DNA of 13,707 bases from Syntrophomonas sp. UBA1376 (GTDB lineage Bacteria > Bacillota > Syntrophomonadia > Syntrophomonadales > Syntrophomonadaceae): assembly GCA_002305535.1 (NCBI GenBank), contig DBRE01000011.1, positions 12,140 through 25,846 on the forward strand. Direction: 5' to 3'. Position 1 is the first letter of the stretch. The number at the start of each line of letters is the position of its first letter. Below the pieces are notes generated by a model. It had not been told where the DNA came from. It was given only the letters and a program-made list of their open reading frames with translations, and did not search any database. This document shows positions 1 through 7,275 of the stretch, piece after piece. The position numbers and the translations under genes were made by a program.

Positions 1-1797
1 TCAGTGGTCGCTTAGATCTTCTTCTTTATCAGCAGTCTGTAGAATAGCTTGTAGTCGCTCAGTACCCGGATTCGTATACAATGTCCAGTGGTTATCATAA
101 ATGACCATGCCCGGTTTGGCTCCGCCGGGCTTGCGGACATTACTGCGAAAAGTATAATCCACTGGCACTTTTTGATCCTGTCTAGCTTTGCTGTAATAGG
201 CGGCTAAGAGGGCGGCTTCTTCCAAGCTGTTCTGCGGTACTTCGTCAATGGATGTTAATGTGCGGGGCAGGCGAATGATCACATGGGCTCCAGGTATCTG
301 TCGGGTGTGCAGCCACAAATCGTCGCGATGGGCAGTCTTTAAGGTCAATTGATCATTCTGCCGATTGTTACGACCCACCAATATCTCCAGTCCATCTGAA
401 GATAGGTAACGTCGGGGTGAGCTTTTAGGACGACGTACTTTTTCTTTGCCCTTAGCTCTACGTTCTTTCAGATATCCACCCTTCTCAAGTTCTTCTACGA
501 TTTCATCCAACTGGTTCAGATCCTCAGCTTGACCAATAGCCAATATGACCGAATCCAGATATTCGATCTCCGCGGTAGTCTGCTCCAGATAAGTTTGCAG
601 ATGTTTAATAGTGGTGCGGCTCTTATGGTAAGCTTTATAATATTTTTGTGCATTGCCAATGGGGGTAAGGCGGGGGTCAAGCTCGATGGTAATCTCTTGG
701 CCGGTATTGAAATCTTCCAGGTGGGCTTCCGTATCCCCTTTTTGCAGTTGATGGGCATAGGCAGTGAGCAGTTCTCCCCAGGTTTTAAGCTGTTCTTTCT
801 CATGAGCCTTGAGTAGGTCTCCCTCTTGAAAAAAGCGTTTTCTCTGGGCCTTGTCCATCCAACCTTTAATAGTTCGGATGAGATTGCTCTGCATAGATTC
901 CAGTCGGAGCTGACTCATTTTGGCCTGATAGAAATGATCAGCAGCCTGATTGGCGGAGGGGAATAACTGGACAGAATCAGTTACTGGCGGCAGGGGAGTA
1001 AAATCAACGACCTGCCTGCCTTTATAAATGACGAAAGTTGGACAGGGAGGGTTGGCACCCTTGTTTATTTGACTTAACACAGCATCCAGTAGTATTTGGA
1101 ATTCGTACTCACCACATTGTTCTACCGGCATATTGGGATCCAGCTGAGCCTGCTGGCATAATTCACGAGCTGCATAGGGGCTTACACCCGAGCAAAGGTT
1201 AAAAAGTGACTGGGACAGAGTTGGGGCAGTCCCACCCCACATGCCCGAGGCAAACTGTTCCAGATCAAGAGTGAGAGGATTTACTTTGCCCTGGTCAGGA
1301 GGGATCAAGTATTCCCGCCCAGGAAAAACTTCTCGATAGCTGCTGACCTCACTGCCATATCGCTTGATGGCATCTATGATAGTTCCGTTTTCTGGGTTAA
1401 CCAGAATAATGTTCGAGTGTTTTCCCATTAGTTCAATAACTAACTGACGAGGTTTCCAGTCTCGGAACTCATCCAAAGCCTCGATGGTGAGGTGGACTAT
1501 GCGTTCGAAACCTGCCTGGCGAACCTCTTTGATCTTTCCGCCTTCCAGGTATTTACGCAGGAGCATACAGAAGGAAGGAGGGGACGTGGGATTGGGGCGT
1601 CTCTCGCTGGATAAATGAATACGTGCCCAACGAGCGTTGGCGGATAATAACAATCTGACGGTGCCTTCCGTTGGGGTACGCACGGACATGACAATTTCAT
1701 CCCTCTCGGGCTGATAGATCTTGTCAATACGAGCATCTTTAAGTTGCTGATCCAACTCGTGGCATATGGCATTTATGGTGAATCCATCAAAAGGCAT
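1..1797 (-). CDS. rqcH: RqcH, NFACT-family ribosome quality control protein (Rqc2 homologue)
   Basis: This 598-residue protein should bind obstructed 50S subunits that carry peptidyl-tRNA and recruit tRNA-Ala, so that stalled chains get C-terminal alanine tails for degradation (role known from B. subtilis RqcH). It was long annotated as a fibronectin-binding protein. The N-terminal NFACT-N domain has the family opening MPFDGF and the block FCMLLRKYLEGG near residues 77-87. It also has ELMGKHSNI near 122-130. A charged coiled-coil region spans about 285-440, with QKYYKAYHK near 384-392. The NFACT-R (DUF814) domain covers about 465-570, with DDLWLHTRQIPGAHV near 492-506. The length is normal and both ends are intact; the stop codon is the first three bases of the window. 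The ATG is preceded by GGAGA. The Asp-Arg pair that is functionally important in B. subtilis RqcH (D97/R98) appears here as E98-R99. The gene lies downstream of usp on the same strand, across a hairpin. Confidence 0.95.
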   Translation of the reverse strand: MPFDGFTINAICHELDQQLKDARIDKIYQPERDEIVMSVRTPTEGTVRLLLSANARWARIHLSSERRPNPTSPPSFCMLLRKYLEGGKIKEVRQAGFERIVHLTIEALDEFRDWKPRQLVIELMGKHSNIILVNPENGTIIDAIKRYGSEVSSYREVFPGREYLIPPDQGKVNPLTLDLEQFASGMWGGTAPTLSQSLFNLCSGVSPYAARELCQQAQLDPNMPVEQCGEYEFQILLDAVLSQINKGANPPCPTFVIYKGRQVVDFTPLPPVTDSVQLFPSANQAADHFYQAKMSQLRLESMQSNLIRTIKGWMDKAQRKRFFQEGDLLKAHEKEQLKTWGELLTAYAHQLQKGDTEAHLEDFNTGQEITIELDPRLTPIGNAQKYYKAYHKSRTTIKHLQTYLEQTTAEIEYLDSVILAIGQAEDLNQLDEIVEELEKGGYLKERRAKGKEKVRRPKSSPRRYLSSDGLEILVGRNNRQNDQLTLKTAHRDDLWLHTRQIPGAHVIIRLPRTLTSIDEVPQNSLEEAALLAAYYSKARQDQKVPVDYTFRSNVRKPGGAKPGMVIYDNHWTLYTNPGTERLQAILQTADKEEDLSDH

Positions 1798-1838
1798 ACT
1801 TTTGTTTCTCCTTCGAGCGAAATGGAGGGCCAGGTAAG

Positions 1839-1862
1839 AACAGCCGGGTACACCCGGCTGTT
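1839..1862 (-). other. Perfect 10-bp hairpin between usp and rqcH
   Basis: AACAGCCGGG and its exact complement CCCGGCTGTT flank a 4-base loop (TACA), 24 bases after the usp stop. No T-tract follows the stem in either direction, so it is not a standard intrinsic terminator. In the minus-strand transcript it could stabilise the usp 3' end, slow polymerase, or separate usp from rqcH expression. No clear sigma-A promoter was found between it and rqcH. Confidence 0.6.
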
Positions 1863-1886
1863 AAAGCTGATTTATGGCAAAACTTT

Positions 1887-2318
1887 CTATTTAATAATCA
1901 ACACCGGGACATTGCTAAGTCGGGTCACCTTATCAGATACGCTGCCAAATACCAGTTCTTGAAATTTATTAATGCGGCGGCTTCCCATGATAATAAGATC
2001 AAAATACTGATTGTTTTCAACAAGATCGATAACCAGGGAGGCAGGATCACCGCCAGCTCTCTTCAAGGTGTATTCGATTCCCTGTTCCTTTAACAGGTCT
2101 TCGTACATTGTAAGTATTCTTAATGATTCGGACCGTAATTCATCTAGACGTTCTTGGTTACGGAGCTTAGTAATATCTACATCGCCAGTGTTATAAACAT
2201 TGAATAGAGTAATCTTTCCTACGACACCCTCCTGGACAAGTGTGGCTGCTTTCTCTACAGCTCGGCGGGATTGTTCAGAGTCGTCTACCGGGATCAATAC
2301 ATTTTCAAAAACTGCCAT
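1887..2318 (-). CDS. Universal stress protein, UspA family
   Basis: This is a 143-residue single-domain cytoplasmic protein of the Usp family, a Rossmann-like alpha/beta fold that usually dimerises and often binds ATP. Family hallmarks are the first strand with an acidic loop (NVLIPVDDSE, residues 6-15) and DLIIMGSRR near 107-115. The C-terminal GSVSDKVTRLSNVPVLII follows at about 125-142. The usual ATP loop is G-x2-G-x9-G-S/T. Here it reads G112-S-R-R115, then nine residues, then G125-S126, so the second glycine is an arginine. ATP binding is therefore plausible but not certain. The ATG is preceded by AGGAGG, and a matching promoter lies about 55 bases upstream. The target stress and partner cannot be deduced. 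Many Usp proteins of this group are induced by starvation or redox stress. Confidence 0.93.
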   Translation of the reverse strand: MAVFENVLIPVDDSEQSRRAVEKAATLVQEGVVGKITLFNVYNTGDVDITKLRNQERLDELRSESLRILTMYEDLLKEQGIEYTLKRAGGDPASLVIDLVENNQYFDLIIMGSRRINKFQELVFGSVSDKVTRLSNVPVLIIK

Positions 2319-2373
2319 AAAGAACCTCCTAAATCTCTCAAAATAGTGAGCAAGAATTATCGACCGTTATTCG

Positions 2374-2402
2374 ATTATATCAAATCTTGACTGAAGTAAC
2401 AA
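2374..2402 (-). promoter_or_regulatory. Sigma-A-type promoter of usp
   Basis: On the minus strand TTGTTA (2402-2397) and a perfect TATAAT (2379-2374) are separated by 17 bases. This predicts a leader of roughly 45-50 nucleotides before the usp ATG. The element lies within the divergent usp/dapB intergenic region, so it may interfere with the dapB promoter. Confidence 0.65.
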
Positions 2403-2415
2403 AATGGTGAAAACT
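2387..2415 (+). promoter_or_regulatory. Weak candidate promoter of dapB
   Basis: TTGACT (2387-2392) is a good -35 match on the plus strand. The hexamer 17 bases downstream, AAAACT (2410-2415), matches TATAAT at only three positions. It is listed because dapB must start transcription somewhere in this 126-base gap and no better site is visible. It overlaps the usp promoter on the opposite strand. Confidence 0.25.
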
Positions 2416-2444
2416 AGAACCTAAGAGAACGAGGAGGTCAGAGA

Positions 2445-3245
2445 ATGACAGAGAAAACCAGGGTCATTGTGGCTGGCGCATTAGGACGTATGGGTGCCGA
2501 AACTGTTAAAGCTATATTGCAGGATAAGGAACTACTGCTGACTGCAGCCGTAGACATTAAGGCCAGAGGTGAGACGGTCAGCGATATTACAGGTTTGAAA
2601 GGCTTTTCTGTCACCCTTGAAAACGATCTGGAAAAGGCCCTAGAGGAGACTAAACCTCAAGTATTAGTGGATTTTACCAACCCGCAGGCTGTTTTCAACA
2701 ATGTGCGAAGTGCCTTGGTGAAGGGAGTTACCTGTGTAGTAGGAACAACCGGATTGAACGAAGTAGAATTGAAACAGTTGGAAAAGCTAGCCCAAGAACA
2801 TGCTGTGGGAGTGGCAGTGATTCCTAACTTTGCTATAGGGGCTGTTTTAATGATGAAATTTGCCCGGGAAGCAGCCCAGTATTTTCCTGATGTAGAAATA
2901 ATAGAACTGCACCATGACAAGAAAATGGATGCCCCTTCTGGGACGGCGTTGAAAACCGCCGAACTGATCAGTCAGACTCGCCCTCAGCGTCCTCCTCGCA
3001 ATATAAGGGAAATGGAGAAATTAGCTGGCTGCCGGGGGGGAGATTTGGATCAAATCCGCATACATAGTGTACGGCTACCCGGCTTGGTAGCTCATCAAGA
3101 AGTCATTTTCGGAGGCCTGGGCCAAAGCTTGACTATTCGGCACGATTCCTTTGATCGGGTGGGATTTATGCCCGGGGTGCTAATGGTTATTAAGCGCATG
3201 CTGAGCAGACAAGGACTGGTGTACGGCATGGAAAATCTTTTATAA
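2445..3245 (+). CDS. dapB: 4-hydroxy-tetrahydrodipicolinate reductase (DapB)
   Basis: DapB reduces the DapA product to tetrahydrodipicolinate with NAD(P)H, on the route to meso-diaminopimelate and lysine in the cytoplasm. The 266-residue length is typical. The N-terminal Rossmann fold carries the nucleotide motif G11-A-L-G14-R-M-G17. The signature ELHHDKKMDAPSGTA spans residues 154-168 and holds the catalytic histidine pair (156-157), the lysine (160) and the substrate-binding SGT. Family blocks also occur at about 98-103 (VVGTTG) and 126-133 (IPNFAIGA). The ATG has a close upstream GAGGAGG. The gene is followed at once by an intrinsic terminator, so it seems to be its own transcription unit although the rest of the pathway lies just downstream. 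DapB competes with DpaAB for the same intermediate, which may be why the two are uncoupled here. Confidence 0.97.
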   Translation: MTEKTRVIVAGALGRMGAETVKAILQDKELLLTAAVDIKARGETVSDITGLKGFSVTLENDLEKALEETKPQVLVDFTNPQAVFNNVRSALVKGVTCVVGTTGLNEVELKQLEKLAQEHAVGVAVIPNFAIGAVLMMKFAREAAQYFPDVEIIELHHDKKMDAPSGTALKTAELISQTRPQRPPRNIREMEKLAGCRGGDLDQIRIHSVRLPGLVAHQEVIFGGLGQSLTIRHDSFDRVGFMPGVLMVIKRMLSRQGLVYGMENLL

Positions 3246-3260
3246 TCTGCTAGTTGATTA

Positions 3261-3285
3261 GGACGGGTCGCACCCGTCTTTTTTT
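3261..3285 (+). terminator. Intrinsic terminator of dapB
   Basis: GACGGGT (3262-3268) pairs perfectly with ACCCGTC (3272-3278) across a 3-base loop, and seven Ts follow (3279-3285). It begins 16 bases after the dapB stop and separates dapB from the dpaA transcription unit. Confidence 0.88.
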
Positions 3286-3319
3286 ATGCTGCTTTTTAGG
3301 TGCAACAACGAGTCCAAGC

Positions 3320-3346
3320 ACCAGCCTAAGAGTAAACACATATAAT
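3320..3346 (+). promoter_or_regulatory. Possible mother-cell (sigma-K/E-like) promoter of dpaA
   Basis: CATATAAT at 3339-3346 fits the CATAnnnT core of sigma-K/sigma-E -10 elements. An AC dinucleotide (3320-3321) lies 17 bases upstream, where sigma-K promoters carry a short -35. The same stretch contains TATAAT (3341-3346), but the base hexamer where a sigma-A -35 should be (GCACCA) is poor. The assignment rests mainly on the known late mother-cell expression of dpaA in Bacillus. Confidence 0.4.
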
Positions 3347-3391
3347 GCTATTAATTGTGTTAAGATATTTAACCCAAAAGGGGGGCGTGGG

Positions 3392-4318
3392 TTGAGTTCG
3401 GTATTATCTGGACTAAAGGTTGCGGTACTGGGAGGAGACGATCGAGAATTAGTTCTGATCTGCGAACTGGTCAAGATGGGAGCCACGGTAGCGGTAGCGG
3501 GATTTCCTAAAGACAAAGTAACCCATGGAGCATTTGGTGTTAGCACGGTTGAGGAAGCCTGCAAAGATGCAGAAGTGGTCATACTGCCACTGCCAGGTAC
3601 TAATGCTGAAGGAGTGATTCGGGCGGTATATGCCGAAGGAAATTTACTGCTTACGGAAAACGCTATTAAGAGCATTGCGTCCCAGGCGTTGGTCATCATT
3701 GGAACCGCCCGGCCTTTCTTAAGAAAGTGGAGTGAGCAGTATGGCTTCACTCTTCTAGAAGTCAATGACATGGATGAATTGGCAATTTTGAACTCCATTC
3801 CAACGGCAGAGGGTGCCATCCAAATAGCTATGGAAGAAACACGCCTGGCTATTCACGGAAGCAGAAGTTGTGTTATCGGGTTTGGGCGAGTTGGAATTAC
3901 CTTGGCCCGCACCTTAAAAGCCATGGGAGCTGAGGTGACTGTGGTGGCCCGTAATCCCGGTCAACTGGCCCGCGCTTATGAAATGAGCTGTGCTCGGGCT
4001 GACTACAGCCAGTTACGCGATATTGTGAATAGCACCGATGTCATTTACAATACGGTACCACAGTTAATATTGGATCACTCAATACTAAAATATGCCAATC
4101 CAGATTTGCTGATCATCGACCTAGCCACTCAACCAGGGGGGACGGATTTTGAGGCCGCCAATGCTTTGGGCATTAAAGCTATTTTGGCTCCTGGACTGCC
4201 GGGTAAAGTTGCGCCGCTATTTGCAGGTCGGATCCTGGCTGATGTCATTCCCCGTCTCATAATTTCTGAATTGGCCAAAATGGAAAAAAACCTGTTGTTG
4301 GTTTCCAAGGAGGTGTGA
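3392..4318 (+). CDS. dpaA: Dipicolinate synthase subunit A (DpaA/SpoVFA)
   Basis: DpaA and DpaB form dipicolinate synthase, which oxidises the DapA product to dipicolinic acid in the sporulating mother cell. DPA is then loaded into the spore core as the calcium chelate. With the TTG at 3392 the protein has 308 residues, close to the roughly 300 of Bacillus SpoVFA. The sequence begins with a first nucleotide-fold strand (LKVAVLGGDDREL, about 8-20). A second Rossmann motif, VIGFGRVGITLART, sits at about 161-174 and suits NAD(P) binding. The conserved block LAPGLPGKVAP is near the C-terminus. The reading frame stays open back to 3254, but that stretch runs through the dapB terminator and has no ribosome site. 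The TTG is preceded by a G-rich AAAAGGGGGG. The stop is followed one base later by the dpaB frame, so the two genes are translationally coupled. Confidence 0.94.
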   Translation: MSSVLSGLKVAVLGGDDRELVLICELVKMGATVAVAGFPKDKVTHGAFGVSTVEEACKDAEVVILPLPGTNAEGVIRAVYAEGNLLLTENAIKSIASQALVIIGTARPFLRKWSEQYGFTLLEVNDMDELAILNSIPTAEGAIQIAMEETRLAIHGSRSCVIGFGRVGITLARTLKAMGAEVTVVARNPGQLARAYEMSCARADYSQLRDIVNSTDVIYNTVPQLILDHSILKYANPDLLIIDLATQPGGTDFEAANALGIKAILAPGLPGKVAPLFAGRILADVIPRLIISELAKMEKNLLLVSKEV

Positions 4319-4319
4319 G

Positions 4320-4931
4320 TTGGTGATGATGGAGCTAAAGCAACAGCGTTTAAGGGGAGTAAAAATAGGAGTCATCCTGACCGGATCACATTGTACCATC
4401 AACGATGTCATTCCAGAAATAAAACATCTTATCGATGAAGGAGCAGATGTACTGCCGGTTTTCTCCTATACCGTGGATAATAGCGATAATCGGTTTTATA
4501 GAGTAGAGGATTTGAAAAAAACTATTACTGATTTGACCGATCATGAAATCATCAATACTATCGTGGGAGCTGAACCTATCGGCCCCCAGAAACTTTTGGA
4601 TATAGTAGTTGTAGCTCCAGCTACCGGCAATACTATTGCTAAAATGGCCCATGGTATAGCTGATACCCCAGCCCTTATGGCGATAAAAGCTCAACTCCGC
4701 AATCAAAGACCGGTGGTGATCGCTGTTTCCAGTAATGATGCCTTGGGTGTAAATGCCAGTAACATTGGCCTTCTGCTGAACATGAAAAATATTTTCTTTG
4801 TTCCATTTCGCCAAGATAATCCTGCTGAAAAAGCGAATTCAGTGGTTGCCTGTATGTCACTTATTACCGACACGGTCATCAATGCCCTGCAGGGACGACA
4901 GATCCAACCATTGTTGTTGGGACCGGCATGA
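4320..4931 (+). CDS. dpaB: Dipicolinate synthase subunit B (DpaB/SpoVFB), flavoprotein family
   Basis: This is the partner subunit of dipicolinate synthase. It belongs to the flavoprotein/phosphopantothenoylcysteine-decarboxylase-like fold. It is 203 residues long as called, against about 200 for Bacillus SpoVFB. Visible motifs are GVILTGSHCTI (about 17-27), the flavin-type PATGN loop (100-104) followed by TIAKMAHGIADTPALMAIK, and VAVSSNDALGVN near 134-145. The start is ambiguous. TTG 4320, GTG 4323, ATG 4326 and ATG 4329 lie in tandem behind AAGGAGGTG (4307-4315), which overlaps the end of dpaA. The spacing best suits the TTG or GTG, while the ATGs are stronger codons. The choice changes at most three residues. 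Its role in sporulation follows from family knowledge and from adjacency to dpaA. Confidence 0.94.
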   Translation: MVMMELKQQRLRGVKIGVILTGSHCTINDVIPEIKHLIDEGADVLPVFSYTVDNSDNRFYRVEDLKKTITDLTDHEIINTIVGAEPIGPQKLLDIVVVAPATGNTIAKMAHGIADTPALMAIKAQLRNQRPVVIAVSSNDALGVNASNIGLLLNMKNIFFVPFRQDNPAEKANSVVACMSLITDTVINALQGRQIQPLLLGPA

Positions 4932-4935
4932 TTTC

Positions 4936-4965
4936 TTGAGCAAGATAAACCTGCTGTGTTAGAAT
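4936..4965 (+). promoter_or_regulatory. Candidate vegetative promoter of asd-dapG-dapA
   Basis: TTGAGC (4936-4941) and TAGAAT (4960-4965, five of six matches to TATAAT) are 18 bases apart, just after the dpaB stop. A promoter here would let the housekeeping genes asd, dapG and dapA be made during growth, independently of the sporulation genes upstream. The site is read by eye only. Confidence 0.5.
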
Positions 4966-4999
4966 GAACCTTAGATGTTTTTGCAGGAGGTTTGTGGAA

Positions 5000-6016
5000 G
5001 TGTCAAGAGGAATACGTTTAGCAGTTGTTGGAGCAACAGGAGCAGTAGGGCAGGAAACGTTAAAAATTCTTCAGGAAAGAGATTTTCCCATCAGTGAACT
5101 TATTTGCTTGGCTGATCCCCGTGAAGAGGGGACTATAATAGAGTATAAAGGAGAAGCCCACACGGTTCGGGCTGCCAGCCCTCAGCAGTTTAAGGAGGCC
5201 GATGTTGCTTTATTTGCCGTGGGAACCGAAGTCAGTCAACATCTGGCACCTCTGGCAGTAGAATCCGGTTGTACAGTCATAGACAACAGCTATGCTTTTC
5301 GACTAGTTGACGAGGTACCTCTGGTAGTTCCGGAAGTGAATCCGCAGGACATCGCTTGGCACAAAGGGATTATTGCCAATCCCAACTGTTCGACTATCAT
5401 CATGGTGGTAGCTCTGAATCCTATCCATCAGGCAGCCCACCTGACCAGAGTGGTGGTATCCACATACCAAGCTGTCTCTGGGGCGGGTATTGCCGGCTTA
5501 GGAGAATTGGAAGAACATACCCGGGCATACTTTGACGGACAGCAGGTGGTTCCGCAAGTATTCCAACATCCCATTGCCTTCAATCTTATTCCTCATATCG
5601 ACAGTTTTGTTGAGGGGGATTATACTCGTGAAGAAATGAAGTTGGTTTGGGAAACCAGAAAAATATTGCATCATCCTGAGTTAAAGGTAACGGCTACCGC
5701 AGTAAGAGTTCCAGTATTCCGAAGTCATTCTGAATCCATCAATGTAGAAACGGAGTCTCCCTTGACTCCCCAGCAGGTTAGAGAGATACTGAGCAATTCG
5801 CCGGGAGTAATCGTTCAGGATGATCCCTCCCACAATCTTTATCCCATGCCCTTGTTTACCGCTAATCATGACGAAGTATTTGTGGGAAGAATACGCCAAG
5901 ACCTGACTTGTGAAAATGGCATCGCTCTGTGGGTGGCAGCCGATCAGATTCGTAAAGGAGCGGCAACTAATGCTGTTCAAATAGCGGAGATGGTGGTTGA
6001 ACATAATTATTATTAG
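5000..6016 (+). CDS. asd: Aspartate-semialdehyde dehydrogenase
   Basis: Asd reduces aspartyl-4-phosphate to aspartate semialdehyde with NADPH, the common step for lysine, DAP, dipicolinate, threonine and methionine. The frame is open from 4964. The best start is the GTG at 5000, nine bases after AGGAGG (4985-4990); another GTG at 4994 is too close to it. This gives 338 residues, normal for the Gram-positive type. The nucleotide motif VVGATGAVGQETLKIL is near the N-terminus. The active-site cysteine is C130 in NPNCSTII. Further blocks include VPLVVPEVN, STYQAVSGAG, the substrate-binding VRVPVFRSHSES, and TANHDEVFVGRIR near the end. It sits between the dipicolinate synthase genes and dapG, 14 bases before the dapG start, so those two are likely co-transcribed. 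Confidence 0.96.
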   Translation: MSRGIRLAVVGATGAVGQETLKILQERDFPISELICLADPREEGTIIEYKGEAHTVRAASPQQFKEADVALFAVGTEVSQHLAPLAVESGCTVIDNSYAFRLVDEVPLVVPEVNPQDIAWHKGIIANPNCSTIIMVVALNPIHQAAHLTRVVVSTYQAVSGAGIAGLGELEEHTRAYFDGQQVVPQVFQHPIAFNLIPHIDSFVEGDYTREEMKLVWETRKILHHPELKVTATAVRVPVFRSHSESINVETESPLTPQQVREILSNSPGVIVQDDPSHNLYPMPLFTANHDEVFVGRIRQDLTCENGIALWVAADQIRKGAATNAVQIAEMVVEHNYY

Positions 6017-6030
6017 GACGGTGTAGTTAA

Positions 6031-7260
6031 TTGAAAATAACCGTTCAGAAGTTTGGAGGCTCGTCCCTGGCCAATAGTGAGCAGCGGGATAGAGTATGCC
6101 ACCTGGTTAAAAAGACCCTGGCATCAGGTAGTTCGGTAGTCATAGTGGTTTCAGCAATGGGGAGAAGACAGGATCCCTATGCTACTGATACTTTAATCCA
6201 ACTGGTGAAGGATGTTAACCCCCATGTGTCTCCCCGGGAAATGGATATTATCATGTCCTGTGGAGAGATAGTGTCCGGGGTGGTTTTAACAGCCCAGTTG
6301 AATTCAGCCGGTATTCCTGCTCGCTTTTTAACTGGCGAACAGGCAGGAATAGTTACCGATGGTGTTTTTAACAACGCCCACATCCAATATATCAACCCAC
6401 GCAATGTAATAGCCTGCTTAGAAGAAGGTTTGGTTCCAGTAGTGGCAGGCTTTCAGGGTAAAGCTGAGAACGGGGAGTGGACTACACTGGGCCGAGGGGG
6501 CAGTGATACTACGGCCAGTGCCCTGGGGGTAGCTTTGCATGCTGAAGTTATTGAGATTTTTACAGATGTAGAAGGTATAATGACCGCTGATCCTCGCATA
6601 GTGGATAATGCCCGCTTGCTAGATGCGATCACCTATAACGAAATATGTCAGCTAGCCAGAGATGGAGCTAAAGTCATCCATCCCCGGGCGGTGGAGATAG
6701 CCATGCAAAGTGGTGTTCCTCTGCGGGTTAGATCCACATTTTCTGATTCAGCTGGTACTTTGATTACCAACCAGCACCAAGGGCTGCAGGAATCAGTTCG
6801 CATTATCCGCGATCGCTTGATAGCAGGGATCACTTATACCTCAAATATCGCTCAGATAAAGATCAATATAAGTGGCCTAAAAGAGAAAAAAGGTATAGAG
6901 TTGAAGGTGTTTCAAACTCTGGCTGAGCAAGGGATCAGTATCGACTTTATCAGTGTACAGCCCGATTTAATAATGTTTACCATCCCAACCGATGACTCTG
7001 CTCCCACCGTAAATGTATTGAAAAACATAGGCCTTGACCCTGATGTGGAAATGCGCTGCGCCAAAGTAGCGGTAGTGGGAGCCGCCATGACTGGGATTCC
7101 TGGTGTAATGGCACGTGTAGTGGAAGCATTGACTGATAACAATATTCCCATTCTTCAATCAGGGGATTCATATACCAATATCTGGTGTCTGGTAAAAAGT
7201 GAACATATGGAAAGAGCCGTTAAGGCCCTCCATGATAAATTTGAACTAGGAAATTCTTAA
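6031..7260 (+). CDS. dapG: Aspartate kinase, DapG-type (aspartokinase I)
   Basis: The enzyme phosphorylates aspartate, the first step of the aspartate pathway. It has 409 residues. The amino acid kinase domain opens with KFGGSSL (7-13), contains MSCGEIVSG (75-83) and GRGGSDTTA (154-162), and ends with the nucleotide-site block FTDVEGIMTADPR (177-189). Two C-terminal ACT domains follow from about residue 265. They include ILQSGDSYTNIWCLV near 383-397, close to the DapG type, which in B. subtilis is inhibited by meso-DAP rather than lysine. That specificity is an inference here. The start is a TTG 14 bases after asd, with only a weak GGACGGTG ribosome site that overlaps the asd stop, suggesting translational coupling. 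No lysine riboswitch precedes it, which fits control by DAP feedback. The symbol lysC would also be acceptable. Confidence 0.94.
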   Translation: MKITVQKFGGSSLANSEQRDRVCHLVKKTLASGSSVVIVVSAMGRRQDPYATDTLIQLVKDVNPHVSPREMDIIMSCGEIVSGVVLTAQLNSAGIPARFLTGEQAGIVTDGVFNNAHIQYINPRNVIACLEEGLVPVVAGFQGKAENGEWTTLGRGGSDTTASALGVALHAEVIEIFTDVEGIMTADPRIVDNARLLDAITYNEICQLARDGAKVIHPRAVEIAMQSGVPLRVRSTFSDSAGTLITNQHQGLQESVRIIRDRLIAGITYTSNIAQIKINISGLKEKKGIELKVFQTLAEQGISIDFISVQPDLIMFTIPTDDSAPTVNVLKNIGLDPDVEMRCAKVAVVGAAMTGIPGVMARVVEALTDNNIPILQSGDSYTNIWCLVKSEHMERAVKALHDKFELGNS

Positions 7261-7275
7261 CAGGTGGTGATTTGT

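Noticed and set aside
516..1772. Several open frames opposite to or overlapping rqcH
   Set aside because: They are shadows of the strong rqcH frame, with unnatural composition and no ribosome sites. The same holds for overlapping frames in the other long genes.
2319..2444. Lysine riboswitch or T-box before dapB, or before asd/dapG
   Set aside because: The gaps are too short, and no multi-stem leader with a terminator or antiterminator is visible.
3254..3391. N-terminal extension of dpaA back to an ATG at 3254
   Set aside because: It would be translated through the dapB terminator, has no ribosome site, and makes the protein too long. The TTG at 3392 fits family length.
4964..4999. Upstream ATG start of asd at 4964
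   Set aside because: It would overlap the candidate promoter and the AGGAGG itself. The extra residues (MNLRCFCRRFVE) are not like the family, and GTG 5000 has ideal spacing.
6800..7260. Internal translation start giving a separate aspartokinase beta subunit
   Set aside because: No convincing SD-ATG pair was found at the ACT-domain boundary, and the DapG type is not known for this.
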